Shown: positions 32,430 to 42,958, counted from the first letter of the stretch. The stretch is 64,000 bases of DNA from Plectosphaerella cucumerina (GCA_020746995.1 JAGPXD010000004.1:3534001-3598000), one strand, 5' to 3'. Numbers and translations: made by a program. The notes: generated by a model from the letters alone, not told the origin.

Positions 32430-34376
32430 TCAAAGCTCGCGGTAATCGCTCGGCCGAACCCTACGCTGGCGCTGCTGGTGGCGCTGGGGGTTGACAGGCT
32501 GGCGGAAGTATGCGCCGTCATCGTTGTTCGGCTGCGTGAAGTTGTGCCGTTGCTGCTGGTTGTTGAAGTTGTTCATGCCCATGCCCATGCCACCGTTCAT
32601 GCCGCCGTTCATGTTGTTGCCGTTGTTAAAGCCGCCGTTGAAGCCGCCGTTGCCGTTCATGCCGTTGAAGCCCATCATGGGGTTCATGCCGTTCATCATG
32701 GGCATGCCCATACCCATGTTGGGCATTCCCATTGGCATACCCATGTTCGGCATGCCCATGGGGAAGTTGTTCATGGGCATTCCGTTGAAACCCATCATCG
32801 GGTTCATAGGCATGCCGAACATGCCGTTCATCATGGCCTGCTGTTGTTGTTGTTGCTGCTGCTCCATCTGTCGCTGCATGGCCTTTGGGGCCTTGGGAAT
32901 CTTGGGGTTCTCCATCAGCTCGTCCGCGGGCCGCTTCTTGGGGTTGGCGTCAGCCGGGGCGGCTGAATCGGCGGCCACGGTTGTGGGAGTGGCAGTGGCG
33001 GAGGTCGGTGACTTGTTGTCGGTCTTGTCCGTCTGTTCATCCTTGTCGTCTGCAGGCTTTGCCGGACTTCCGGTCGGCGAACCCTGAGCCGCGGGAGATG
33101 CTGCCTTTTCGTCCTTCTCCGCAGCAGCCGGCTCGGCCTCCGTCTTTGACGTTGATTCCTCTACCGGTGCTTCCGCCTTCGACTTGGCCTCGGCCTTCTC
33201 CTTGAGATATTGCTCAATCTGCTCTGTGGCCCCGTCATCGACCTTGAGGTCGTCGATCAAGACACCATCCGTCTTGCAGTTCGGACAGACAAAGTCCGAC
33301 TCGATGAGAGCATTTGTGATGCAATCATTGCAGTACGTCTTCTTGCAGCACGGCGTCATCATTGGCTCTACAAACATCTTCTTGTCAATGGGGCAAGCCA
33401 GGCCCTTTTCCTCTACTTCCTTGTCTCCCAAGTTGATGGCCTTGGCAGCGGTTGCAGAGGACTTTGCCCTCGCCTGGAACTGTTCCCACGAGGCCTTGTC
33501 TGGCTCGGCCACGACGTACTCTCCATCAGCGTTGACCATGATACCAGAGGGACGCTTGGCGTCATCATCTCCAGCCTGGGCCAGAACGGCCGACTTGTCA
33601 ACGGTCTTGAGGAACGACCGAGGGATACCAGTTGTACGCTTGACTCTTGGCCGGTTGTCGAACTCGGGGTCGTCGTTTGTGGGGCAGAGCTGGATCCAGT
33701 GGCCCTTTTCGCCACAACGGTAGCAAATGTAGCCGTTGGGGGGATCGTGGTCGGGAACGTTGGCAGGCCGTTTGGCGCCGCCCTTGTTGAAGACGGGGGT
33801 TTGACTGTGGCGAGTTAGCATTTGGATCGCAAGCGCAATAAAAGAAGGCAATACGTACTGAGACATCTCCTCCTGTTGGGCAGACCACTGTTCGCTTTGG
33901 GCGGCGAACATAGCGTTCATCTTCTCCTCCTCGGTCAGGGCGCTGTTCATCTGGTTGAAGACAGTCGAGTTCGCCGGCTTGGATGTGGTAGCCTTGATGG
34001 CTTGCTCCCTGCGGGCTGAGTTCTTGGCCGACTGCGGCATCTTGCCAGAGACGTATCGCGCTCCTCGACCAGCGCCAGGCTTAGAGGCGGGGAGGCGACG
34101 GGCCACGACGGTTGTGGATCGGGGGATGATGGTTGTGTCATCGTCGTATTCTAGAATCCTGTCAGCTTGTGCTGGAATGGTGTGGTATGCTCGTTGCAAC
34201 TTACCATCACTGCCATCTTCGGAGTAGATCGCGAGGTCAAAGTCGGTACCATCGCCGAGGCCGCTCTTGAGGATAATGTCGCGCTTCAGCTCGAACACAG
34301 AAATGCCGGTGCCGTCAAACTCGACACGCGTCGGCTCTTTCTGCGACTTGAACTTGAAGAAGACTGAAGACGACAT
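32430..34376 (-). CDS. mpe1: Mpe1/RBBP6-type mRNA cleavage and polyadenylation factor subunit
   Basis: Subunit of the nuclear cleavage and polyadenylation factor that helps recognise the poly(A) site. Three exons (34376-34205, 34150-33859, 33804-32430; two 54-bp introns) give 612 aa. Both introns keep frame if retained but interrupt conserved sequence: removal restores GSDEYDDDTTIIPR in the DWNN ubiquitin-like domain and MSHQTPVFNKGG. Domains: DWNN 1-~78; CCHC zinc knuckle C182-C185-H190-C195; U-box/RING-like finger ~292-331 (CPIDKKM, CCKKTYCNDC, CPNC). The last ~200 residues are disordered: Ala/Asp/Lys-rich, then a poly-Gln run and a Met/Gly/Asn-rich tail with repeated MGMPNMGMP-type units. 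Confidence 0.94.
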   Translation of the reverse strand: MSSSVFFKFKSQKEPTRVEFDGTGISVFELKRDIILKSGLGDGTDFDLAIYSEDGSDGKLQRAYHTIPAQADRILEYDDDTTIIPRSTTVVARRLPASKPGAGRGARYVSGKMPQSAKNSARREQAIKATTSKPANSTVFNQMNSALTEEEKMNAMFAAQSEQWSAQQEEMSQYVLPSFIALAIQMLTRHSQTPVFNKGGAKRPANVPDHDPPNGYICYRCGEKGHWIQLCPTNDDPEFDNRPRVKRTTGIPRSFLKTVDKSAVLAQAGDDDAKRPSGIMVNADGEYVVAEPDKASWEQFQARAKSSATAAKAINLGDKEVEEKGLACPIDKKMFVEPMMTPCCKKTYCNDCITNALIESDFVCPNCKTDGVLIDDLKVDDGATEQIEQYLKEKAEAKSKAEAPVEESTSKTEAEPAAAEKDEKAASPAAQGSPTGSPAKPADDKDEQTDKTDNKSPTSATATPTTVAADSAAPADANPKKRPADELMENPKIPKAPKAMQRQMEQQQQQQQQAMMNGMFGMPMNPMMGFNGMPMNNFPMGMPNMGMPMGMPNMGMGMPMMNGMNPMMGFNGMNGNGGFNGGFNNGNNMNGGMNGGMGMGMNNFNNQQQRHNFTQPNNDDGAYFRQPVNPQRHQQRQRRVRPSDYREL

Positions 34377-35387
34377 GGCGGCGGGTTGCGGGGTGTTGTG
34401 TAGAGGGAGTTGGGTGGAACGTCTCGAACAGCCCGAGTAGGCTGAGATTCCTCACCGATGTAGGTTCAGGAAACTGGTTCGCAGTCGTTTAGGAGAGTCG
34501 GTTGGTTGTCCTTTGAATGCGTATTGGTTGAGTGAGTATCTGACAACCCTCTTGTTTCCCGCTCAATCTTCTTTCTTCTTTCTTTGACCTCTCTCGCGCT
34601 GCACCTTTCAGAGGACGGTGAATCAATTCTGATTTTACTTGAAAGAACAAGTGAAACTTGGGGTGGTGTATGGAAGAAGAAAAGAGTACAATGCCAGCAG
34701 GATGGCAGGCAGGTGAGCAAAAGGTAGGCAAGCCCAATCTTGAAGTCCTCCTCACAGCCAGATCGCTTCTTCACCACGCACCATCAGTAGAGAAGTAGTC
34801 CTGGTATATTTCCAGTTGGGTTAGTAGCCTCGGTGGAAGGGGGTCGCAGTTGCGGGCGGGCGGGCAGGCAGGCAATTGGCGATGGGCACGTGGTCTTGTC
34901 GAGCGAATGTTTCGGCCAAAGCGGGCAAAGTCGATGGAGCTGAATCGTCAAACGTGTCGCAGTCAGAGATCAAAGAGAATGTGAATCAGAGCGCGGTAGC
35001 TGGCGAAACGTATGTCGATGACAGATGGCGTTTGATGATGAAGGTTGGGACGTTGGGGTTGAAGAACCTGGGGGAAGAGGAGGAAGAAATAGCGCCTCCG
35101 ACTGTCGCTCCTGAGGCGCTAGGTAGGTTCCGTTCCATTGGTGCCTTGAGGGATGAGGGATGGAGTCACGTGGGTGCCGTTGGTGAATTAGTCAGTTACC
35201 GCGGCCTGGCCAGTTACATAAGCTGCCTTGCTTCTCGCCCCACCCAGCTGTGCCGGTGCTTGCCGGTACCCCGCCGACAGCAGAGCTCTCTGCACCGCAC
35301 CTTCAGGATGGTCGCTGGGTCTCGTCCGTATCAGCAAGTACTTGCCTCCCGTCTACCAATGAGCAAGTACCTTTTCTGGAAGGCGTA
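34377..35387. promoter_or_regulatory. Divergent intergenic/promoter region (~1 kb)
   Basis: Upstream space between MPE1 (minus) and the dipeptidase gene (plus). A GGCG/GGCA tetranucleotide run lies at about 34854-34872. An open frame at 34882-35388 has no recognised family. Confidence 0.45.
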
Positions 35388-36992
35388 ATGCCCCGCATCT
35401 CGTTGCTTCGAACTCTGGTGCTCCGTTGCCCTCGGGCGACCTCGAGCACCTCCTCTTTCAAGTTTCCCCCTCCTTCAAGACCGTTTCGACAGCCCGTAAA
35501 AAGATTCCAAGCTTCCCGTTCCTACCTTACGTCCTCCATCCAAGAACACCAGGCTCGCAAGATGGCTCCCCAGCTCGACGGCTTCTTCAAGCAGGTCGAC
35601 ACCGATGCCGACCACTTCATCGAGCGCCTGAGGAAGGCGGTCGCCATCCCCTCCATCTCGGCCGAGCCCGCGCGCCGCCCCGATGTCGTCCGCATGGGCG
35701 AGTTCCTGGCCGACGAGCTCAAGGCTCTGGGCGCCTCGGTGGAGCTTCGCCCCCTTGGCGAGCAGCCCGGCAAGCCCGGTCTGGATCTGCCCCCCGTCGT
35801 CCTGGCGAGGTACGGTAGCGACAAGAGCAAGAGGACCATCCTCGTGTACGGACACTACGACGTGCAGCCCGCCGAGAAGAGCGATGGCTGGGCCACCGAG
35901 CCCTTCGACCTGACCGTCGACGAGAAGGGCAGGATGTTCGGCCGCGGCTCCACCGACGACAAGGGCCCCGTGCTGGGCTGGCTCAACGCCATCGAGGCTC
36001 ACCAGAAGGCGGGCATCGACTTCCCCGTCAACCTGCTCATGTGCTTCGAGGGCATGGAGGAGTACGGCTCTGAGGGTCTTGACGACCTCATCCGTGAGGA
36101 GGCCAACAAGTACTTCGCCGATGCCGAGGCCGTCTGCATCTCCGACAACTACTGGCTCGGCACCGAGAAGCCTTGCCTGACGTACGGTCTGCGCGGCTGC
36201 AACTACTACTCCATCGAGGTGTCGGGTCCTGGCGCGGACCTGCACAGTGGCGTGTTCGGTGGTACCGCTCAGGAGCCCATGACCGACCTCGTCCGTGTCA
36301 TGAGCACGCTGGTTGACACCAACGGCAAGATCCAGATCCCCGGCATCGCCGAGCAGGTCGCTCCCATCACCAAGGATGAGGAGTCTCTGTACGACAACAT
36401 CGCCTTCACTATGGACAACATCTTCGAGTCCCTCGGCAGCAAGACGACCATCTACGACGACAAGAAGTCGACGCTCATGGGCCGCTGGAGGTACCCCTCG
36501 CTGTCCCTGCACGGTATCGAGGGCGCCTTCTCCGCCCCCGGAGCCAAGACTGTCATCCCCGCCAAGGTCATCGGCAAGTTCTCCATCCGCACCGTGCCCA
36601 ACATGGAGATCGAGGCCACCAACGCCGCCGTCATCAAGTACGTCCAGGAGCAGTTCGCCAAGCTCGGCAGCAAGAACACCCTGAACGTCTACGAGCAGCA
36701 CTCTGGCCAGTGGTGGGTGGCGTCGCCCAAGCACTGGAACTTCTCGGCCGCCGCCAAGGCCGTCGAGCGCGTCTGGGGTGTCGAGCCTGACTACACCCGC
36801 GAGGGCGGCAGCATTCCCGTTACCCTCACCTTTGAGCAGGCCACGGGCAAGAACGTTCTCCTGCTGCCCATGGGCAGCTCCACGGACGGCGCCCACTCGA
36901 TCAACGAGAAGCTGGACAAGCGCAACTACATCGAGGGCATCAAGCTGCTCGGCGCTTACCTGCACTACGCCGCCGAGGAGCCCAAGGAGTAA
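35388..36992 (+). CDS. dug1: M20 metallodipeptidase (Cys-Gly dipeptidase, Dug1/CNDP type)
   Basis: Zinc peptidase that cleaves Cys-Gly in glutathione turnover. Intronless. From the first ATG (35388) it is 534 aa; from the in-frame ATG at 35562 it is 476 aa, the usual cytosolic length beginning MAPQLDGFFKQV. The 58-residue extension is Arg/Ser-rich with almost no acidic residues, like a mitochondrial presequence. In the 476-aa numbering: H98 and D100 (YGHYDVQP), bridging D132 (GRGSTDDKG), the E166/E167 pair (EGMEEYG), a His in DLHSGVFGG, and the C-terminal zinc His in GAHSINE; all intact. Lid/dimerisation domain at ~200-370. Third positions are extremely G/C-rich, suggesting high expression. 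Confidence 0.95.
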   Translation: MPRISLLRTLVLRCPRATSSTSSFKFPPPSRPFRQPVKRFQASRSYLTSSIQEHQARKMAPQLDGFFKQVDTDADHFIERLRKAVAIPSISAEPARRPDVVRMGEFLADELKALGASVELRPLGEQPGKPGLDLPPVVLARYGSDKSKRTILVYGHYDVQPAEKSDGWATEPFDLTVDEKGRMFGRGSTDDKGPVLGWLNAIEAHQKAGIDFPVNLLMCFEGMEEYGSEGLDDLIREEANKYFADAEAVCISDNYWLGTEKPCLTYGLRGCNYYSIEVSGPGADLHSGVFGGTAQEPMTDLVRVMSTLVDTNGKIQIPGIAEQVAPITKDEESLYDNIAFTMDNIFESLGSKTTIYDDKKSTLMGRWRYPSLSLHGIEGAFSAPGAKTVIPAKVIGKFSIRTVPNMEIEATNAAVIKYVQEQFAKLGSKNTLNVYEQHSGQWWVASPKHWNFSAAAKAVERVWGVEPDYTREGGSIPVTLTFEQATGKNVLLLPMGSSTDGAHSINEKLDKRNYIEGIKLLGAYLHYAAEEPKE

Positions 36993-37302
36993 GGGAGACA
37001 TTGTACGAGTACACTAGGGATGGTCATGGCGACTGCCATTTGGGACACTATGCAGTTGTGGGACATGAAATACCAACAATCATTGCATCATTACTACTAT
37101 CAGAGTCGTTGAGTCCGTCCCAAACACCCAGAGATCTACCAGGGGTATTGTGTCCTTCCTAAAAGTCGAGTTGGCGGTGTGCCGTGTGGTATCGTGTCGT
37201 AACCGTATCCCCCATGCCGTGAGTACCAATTTATAACGCCGAGGGAATCAAAAAGCAAAAGACGCAGCAGAGGGAAGTCTTGCGTCAGGGGTGTCGTCAC
37301 TG
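36993..37302. other. Convergent intergenic region
   Basis: 3' flanks of the dipeptidase gene and the Yippee-like gene. Nothing else seen. Confidence 0.5.
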
Positions 37303-38133
37303 CTAGGCCTCGCTGGCCTTCCTGCGAGACACCTTGCGGCTCCGCCTCTGGGCGACCACGACGGGGTCCCAGGTGCCCGCGAAAATGTCCTCGCACTCAT
37401 CCTCGTCATCGGAGTCAAAGGCGACCTCGTCAGCCCCTGAGGCCTCTCCCTTGTTGCCGCCTCGGACGACGTCCTCCTCCTCGAAGCCGATGATGGCGTC
37501 GACATCCTCCCAGGATCGAAAGCCCACGACGCGCTCGGTCTCGAGGATAAACTTTCCAATCTTGTAGTGCTGCGCAACCTCGCGGGCGTCGACATACTTC
37601 CAGCCAAGCTTGACGCCGCAGATGGCGCAGTTTATATCGGCGACGACGTGCCAGCCTGTGACGAGCTGGCGGTCCTCGGACCGGCCGATGCGGATGTTGA
37701 TCAGGTCTCGGCTCGGCGGTGGGCCGGCGGCGGTGTCCGGGGACGCGGAGGGCGGGGGCGGCGAGACGAGAAAAGCCCGACCGTAGCGGCCGGTGAAGCC
37801 CTTACTGACGATCTGTGAGGCGAAGGCGATGTCGGACGAGCAGGTGGAGCAGCGGAGGGTGTCCGGGGTGGCGCGGGACAGGCGGCGGGGGGATGACCTG
37901 TCGAACTGGCTGACCTTGTCGTGGGCGACGGCGTCAAAGTAGACGGGGGCGGAGGAGGAAGTGGGCGAGGCGGAGAGGGAGCTGGACGCGGAAGAGTCGG
38001 GAGAGCTGCTCAGGGACGGGACGTCGGAGGTGGCGGAGGTGGTGGTCTGTCGCCGCCGCCGGAAGGGGAGTCTGAAGGAGGGGACGAGGTAGGATGGGAA
38101 GGTCGGCTTTGAGGCCGAGATCACGGGCGCCAT
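37303..38133 (-). CDS. Yippee-like zinc-binding protein
   Basis: Intronless, 276 aa. The Yippee/Mis18-type zinc fold is marked by two CxxC pairs, C95-C98 (LRCSTCSS) and C169-C172 (NCAICG), and by the diagnostic TGWHVVADINC and GWKYVDA motifs, with FILE(T)ERV at the end of the fold. The spacing between the CxxC pairs is 70 residues, longer than the usual ~52, because of a Pro/Ser insertion (PPPPSASPDTAAGPPPS). The first ~85 residues are Ser-rich and disordered; the C-terminal ~60 are acidic and then basic. Eukaryotic relatives include yeast Moh1 and the ubiquitin-ligase-associated YPEL proteins; the exact role is unknown. Confidence 0.88.
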   Translation of the reverse strand: MAPVISASKPTFPSYLVPSFRLPFRRRRQTTTSATSDVPSLSSSPDSSASSSLSASPTSSSAPVYFDAVAHDKVSQFDRSSPRRLSRATPDTLRCSTCSSDIAFASQIVSKGFTGRYGRAFLVSPPPPSASPDTAAGPPPSRDLINIRIGRSEDRQLVTGWHVVADINCAICGVKLGWKYVDAREVAQHYKIGKFILETERVVGFRSWEDVDAIIGFEEEDVVRGGNKGEASGADEVAFDSDDEDECEDIFAGTWDPVVVAQRRSRKVSRRKASEA

Positions 38134-39741
38134 GGTCTACGGACGAGGAGGGGTGGCGAGGCAGGCGATGTGCCGCGCATATATTAGGTATTAAAAGTAA
38201 GGGAGTTTCGTCACGATGTTTTGCCAGTCCTGGCAAGGAGAGGCTGGTCGGGAGGGAAGGGAGAGAGGGATGATGGGCGGTCGGTAGTTGAGGAGGAGGG
38301 TAGCATCACCATGGACCAATGCCGGCGCGGGGGGCTTTCGTCACCACCTCGGCGCCGCTCAGATAGGGCCAGCAGTTGGTGAGAGAACCCCGCGTGACCG
38401 AAGGGCGGGATGAGATGACTGTTCGGCGCAGTTTTTGTTTCGGGGCGGGCAACGGCTCGCTGACAAGACACGACAGCATGAATCATGTACGACACACCGG
38501 GGATGGGGCCGACGACAAAAGATGTCCGGGGCAGGATGGATGGCGAGATGTCAACGTGTGTTGGTATCTCTTCAAACGACATCACCTGGAGTCATTATTG
38601 CTAAACGGTGACTCAAGTGAGGGCATGTCACGCAATGCCTGGCGGAACCGTGAAGGAGACGGCCGTCTCGGGGCTTGGCCTCGCCATCGCACCGCCCTCG
38701 TGACTAAAATGATGTAACAGCCACCCGTCTCGGTGCAGCGACCGGGCATGCCAAAGCCCAGAAGCCATCGTGGCGTCCAAGGGGAAAGCAGGGCCAAGAG
38801 CATGGTGTTCCCTGGCCATTGCAGGAACAAGCCCGTTTGCAGGAGAGAGGTTTGGGTGGGACCCTGGGTTATGCGCAAACGCCATCAAGCTGCCCGACTG
38901 TCGATCCCCGTCGGGCTTTCATCCAGCATCTTCCAGTCCCTTCACCTTGTCCTATCTGACCTGCCTCCCGGGCCAACCACTGGTAGACCGCCAAGTCTCC
39001 TTGCAGAGCGACCGCCAGTTGAGGTGCATCCTCCTGCCGGCCGCCGTTGCCCTTTGGCCAGTCCGCGGAGGCGAAATTGATGCAGTGTTGAACGCTCAGC
39101 ACGGCTGCATGGATGGAAGCGACCGTCTGCAGCCCCCGGAGAGCATTTGACAGGCCAAACCCGTCGGCGTGGTCTCACAGCACCCTTCAGCGTTCGCAGC
39201 CGGCCAATAAGGTGCGCCCTCGCCCCCCTGTGCCACTGCACAAACGGCACCAAGACCCCGCACCAAGAGTCCTGCACCGACCCTTCCGGGGCCCGGGCGT
39301 TCGCGCCCTCCGTCTGGGCGTGACACCTCGTGGTGCTGGAAAAAGGTCGCCCCACAATTCAATGGCGACTTTCCCCCCCTCAGCCCCTGTTGCAGTGGTA
39401 GAGGCCCGGTGGCCACGGGCCCGCGGGCGTTTTGATCTCTGCCGCCTCTTTAAACCCACTGCCCGTTTTCCCATTTCAGTCGTCTCCCCCGTCTCCCCCG
39501 AGCCTCCTTCTCCTCACCTCCGATCAATCCATCGCCTGCCACAACCCGTCGTCGCCTTCGTGCAACCTGAGAAATCGCCAGCTCAAGACAAATCCGACTC
39601 AATTCAAACTTGCACCCGATTCAATTCGCTCGACACTCCCCAATCGCCAATTCCAATCCGCCTTCCGCCGATCCCTCCTCCCGCTCCCCGTTTCAATCCC
39701 AAACCCGTTCCAAGACAACCACCCCGTCCAACCAATTCAAA
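38134..39741. other. Divergent intergenic region (~1.6 kb)
   Basis: Between the Yippee-like gene and the antizyme gene. The last ~300 bp is a C/T-rich, CCAAT-containing stretch and probably the long antizyme leader. Open frames at 38770-39150 and 39113-39754 have no family support. No RNA gene recognised. Confidence 0.45.
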
Positions 39742-40745
39742 ATGTCGCCCATGAAAAATTCCATGAATAATTACAGTAGTAATTACGGCGAGGACGTCGT
39801 CCGCACGGCCAACGTCCTTGCCAGCTGCTACCTCGTTGACGCCGCGGGCTCGCTCAAGGGCCTGCACTACTGCACTACCGGGGCTGCCGGTGAGTCCTGA
39901 CTGACCCCCAACAAACCCTTATCTTGCCGCCCACTGACACCTCCCCAGGGGTCGAGTGGTATTCCTGAGGTCCCTTCCTCAGGCCTACCATCCCCCCCTT
40001 CAAGCCCCCCCTCGCCGCCATCACGCCGTCCAACGAGCTCGCTCTGCTTCCCAAGACATCCTCCAAGAAGCGCACCACCACCAGCGACGCTCGCGGCAAG
40101 AGAACCTCCCGGCGAGGGGGGGCAGCACTCGTCATCAGGGAAGAATGTGAGAGATTCTTTTGTGAGCGCATGTCGAACGTGTTCCACCACGGTGAGGGTG
40201 ACACGACCTCGAACGCCTCCCGCCTGATGGGTGCTTCACACCACATGCTGCCGACGCCGCCGCCAGAAGACTCGGAGCTCCGCCATCGCCTCGGCCACGA
40301 CGGCCCCAGCGACCCCAGCGCCGCCGTCGTGCCCGCCGGGTCCTCCGTCACCGCCTGGCTGGAGTTCTGGGACTTTGCCGGCGGCGCCAGCTTCTACGCC
40401 TTCGTCGCCGACGACCTGAGGGAGAAGTCGCTCTTTGTCTTCTTCGACCACAACGTCGTCGGCGCCGATCTGAAGAAAGCGTACGTACACCCCCCCTTTG
40501 TTTCATCGAGATATCATGTCCGCTGACCTTGCTTTAGTCTCATGGCCCTTATCGAACTGGGCGACGGTCCCTTGGACTGCCAGCACCTCGTCGTCTGCAT
40601 CGATCGCCGCATTCGCGAGGGCGACACCAAGGGCCTCATGAAGAGCCTGCAATGGGTTGGGTTTGAGCTCACTACCCTGGACCACTGGGCCCACGGCCTG
40701 GACGTGACCAGCAAGGAGTGGCTGTTCATGGGAATGGAGTTGTAG
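39742..40745 (+). CDS. oaz: Ornithine decarboxylase antizyme (programmed +1 frameshift gene)
   Basis: Antizyme binds ornithine decarboxylase and sends it to the proteasome without ubiquitin; polyamines raise its synthesis by +1 frameshifting. Exons 39742-39889, 39949-40480 and 40538-40745. ORF1 ends in VEWYS followed by TGA (39966-39968); the TCC-TGA site is the classic antizyme shift site. The main domain is clear downstream: ALVIREECERFFCERM, WLEFWDFAGGASFYAFVADD, KSLFVFFDHNVVG, then LMALIELGDGPL and SKEWLFMGMEL. Anomaly: the main domain is in the same frame as the TGA, not +1. After a +1 shift the frame reads EVPSSGLPSPPSSPP and needs one more base in a C7 run (39992-39998 or 40005-40011) to reach LAAITPSNELALLP. 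Either a homopolymer error or a true mutation is involved. Confidence 0.9.
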
Positions 40746-41263
40746 TCGGGACAACACTCTCTTCGGCGTTTCTCGGTTTCTTGACTTTTTCCTTCCGCAT
40801 CCTCCCCCCTTCTGCGTTCATCATCATCTCTTGCCTGAACCGCATTTTGTTCTTCTGCTTCCCCGGCGACCCAGACGCACAAACCAACGGCTCGCGCCAA
40901 GTCAAACAACAACAGGATTGTTCCAAAAGTCTAGGTCTACAACAAAAGCAGAGGACTCGGCTGGTCGAGCCTGAGCCATCATCATTGGAGGATTGGCCGT
41001 CGTTTTTTACGGTGTTTTGCCTTCTCTTTATTCCGGGTCTATCTATTCGTGGGATCATTGCTAGCAGGAAACAGGACTTGTCATGGTAGTCTGTTCAAGG
41101 CGAGGCCGGTGGCCTCTCTTTTTAGCTTATGTTCTTCTATCCAGTGCAATAAATGCAGGTGTGTCTTTTTTACGAGAAAATCTCACAGTAACTCCAGGCT
41201 TCCTAGTCTAAAACATGACCTCCCTTCCCACGGTGACCCGACTTGCCGTCTCACCCCTGGCCA
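40746..41263. other. Convergent intergenic region
   Basis: 3' flanks of the antizyme (plus) and HIS7 (minus). No gene seen. Confidence 0.5.
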
Positions 41264-42958
41264 TCACAGCGCCGTCTCAAACTGGCGCACCTTGAGCCCC
41301 TTTTCGCCCAGGAAGTCCTTGACCTGCTTGACCGTGTACTCGCCGCGGTGGAACATGCCTGCGCCCAGGGCAGCGTCGGTGGTCGTCTTCGCAAACACCT
41401 CCTCAAAGTGGGCGGGGTTGCCGGCGCCGCTGGAGGCGATGACGGGGATGCGGACGGCCTCCTTGACCTGGGTGATGAGCTCGAGGTCGAAGCCCGAGTT
41501 TGTGCCGTCGCGGTCGATGCAGTTGAGCAGGATCTCGCCGGCGCCCATGGCCTCGACGGCGCGGGTGAGCTCGACGACGTCGACGTCGCGCGTCTCGCGG
41601 CCGCCCTTGATCGTGCAGGCGTACCAGCAGTACTCCTCGCCCTTGGGACCGGGGAAGCGCGTGTGGACGGTGGCGTGGCGGGTCGCGTCGGGCTTGGGCA
41701 CGTAGACGCGCTTGGGGTCGACGGAGACGACGACGGCCTGGTTGCCGTAGGCGCCTGCGATCTGCTCGATGGCCGTGTTGCCGAAGAGCTTGCCGCCGGC
41801 GCTGTGGTACTCCTCCGCGGCGATCACGGCGTCGGAGCCGATGGAGACCTTGTCGGCGCCAGACTTGAAGTACATGGTTGCGATCTCGAGGGCCGAGACC
41901 TTTGTGCCGTCCGTGTCGACCGTATCGCGGATACCGCCGCCGATGGTGAGGGGGACGAAGACCGTCTCAGACGTCTTGCGGAGGATCTCGAGCATGGGCA
42001 GGTCGGCGAGGGGGAGGTCGCGGAACGAGGTGATGTTGAGGAAGGTGACCTCGTCGGCGCCCTGCTCGTAGTACTTCTTGGCCATCTCAACGGGCTTGCC
42101 GAGGTTGCGCACGTTGCCGCCCTCGCTCTTCTCGCGGACGTCGTACTGGTCGCCCTTTGTGACGACGAGGTCGCCCGAGTCGTTGGTGCGCACGTCGAGG
42201 CATGCGATGATGCGCCTCGTGAGGCCGTCCTTGGGTGCCGCAGCGGAAGTCTCGATCTTGTCGGCCCTCGCCAGCGCCGCGGCGCCCTCGCCAGTAAGGA
42301 ACGCCCGGAGCGTTCTCAGACCGGCGACACCGCTCTTCTCGGGGTGGAACTGGGTGCTGAAGATGTTATCCTTGGCGACGGCGCCGACGAAGGTCTCGTC
42401 GCCGTAGGTGCCCGTCGCGACGGTCCACCCCTGAGCCTCGAGCTCGCCCTTTTTGTAGGGGGCCTTGTACGAGTGTACGTAGTAGTATTTAGAGTCTGGC
42501 CGGAGGTCGTACATGGACACGCCGCCCGTGTTGGCGCTGTTCCAGCCGATGTGGGGGACCGACTTTGTCGCGTCCTGGAAGCGGTCGAGCCTGGTCTTGA
42601 TGACGCCGAAGCCGGGAACGTCGGGGTCCTCGACGGAGCCCTCGAAGAGGGCCTGCATGCCGACGCAGATGCCCATGAAGGGCTTGCCGGACTCGATGTG
42701 TTTCGTTATCGCGGGGAGGAAGCCGGCTTGGGAGAGTTGGCTCATGCAGTGGCCGAAGTGGCCGACGCCGGGGAGGATCAGTTTCTGAGAGGGTCAGAGG
42801 TATTCAGGGGCGGTACAGGGATAGGGGAAGCGTACATCGGCTTTTGCCACATCTTCGGGCGTCTTCACCCAGTCAACCTCGTAGCCGACCTTCTCGATGG
42901 CGTTCACCAGGCTGCGCACGTTGCCGGCGACATAGTCCAGGAGGTGGACCTTTGGCAT
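41264..42958 (-). CDS. his7: Imidazole glycerol phosphate synthase (HisH-HisF fusion)
   Basis: Histidine pathway enzyme: a glutaminase domain makes ammonia, which passes through the HisF barrel to convert PRFAR into IGP and AICAR. Two exons (42958-42836 and 42784-41264; 51-bp intron with GTACGC donor, CTGAC branch and CTCAG acceptor) give 547 aa. Glutaminase 1-~205 with triad C81 (GICVGMQ), H188 and E190 (FHPEK), matching yeast HIS7 spacing. The HisF barrel starts at IIACLDVR with the catalytic Asp and has LLNCIDRDGTNSGFD with the second; the phosphate sites PLTIGGGIRDT and IASSGAG are present. A Gcn4/Cpc1 site lies 134 bp upstream of the start. Confidence 0.97.

Noticed and set aside
34882..35388. 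~170-codon open frame upstream of the dipeptidase gene
   Set aside because: No family or splice support; lies in the divergent promoter and overlaps the likely leader.
35475..37001. 508-codon open frame antisense to the dipeptidase gene
   Set aside because: Shadow of a very G/C3-biased gene; Leu/Val/Gly-rich and without a recognisable fold.
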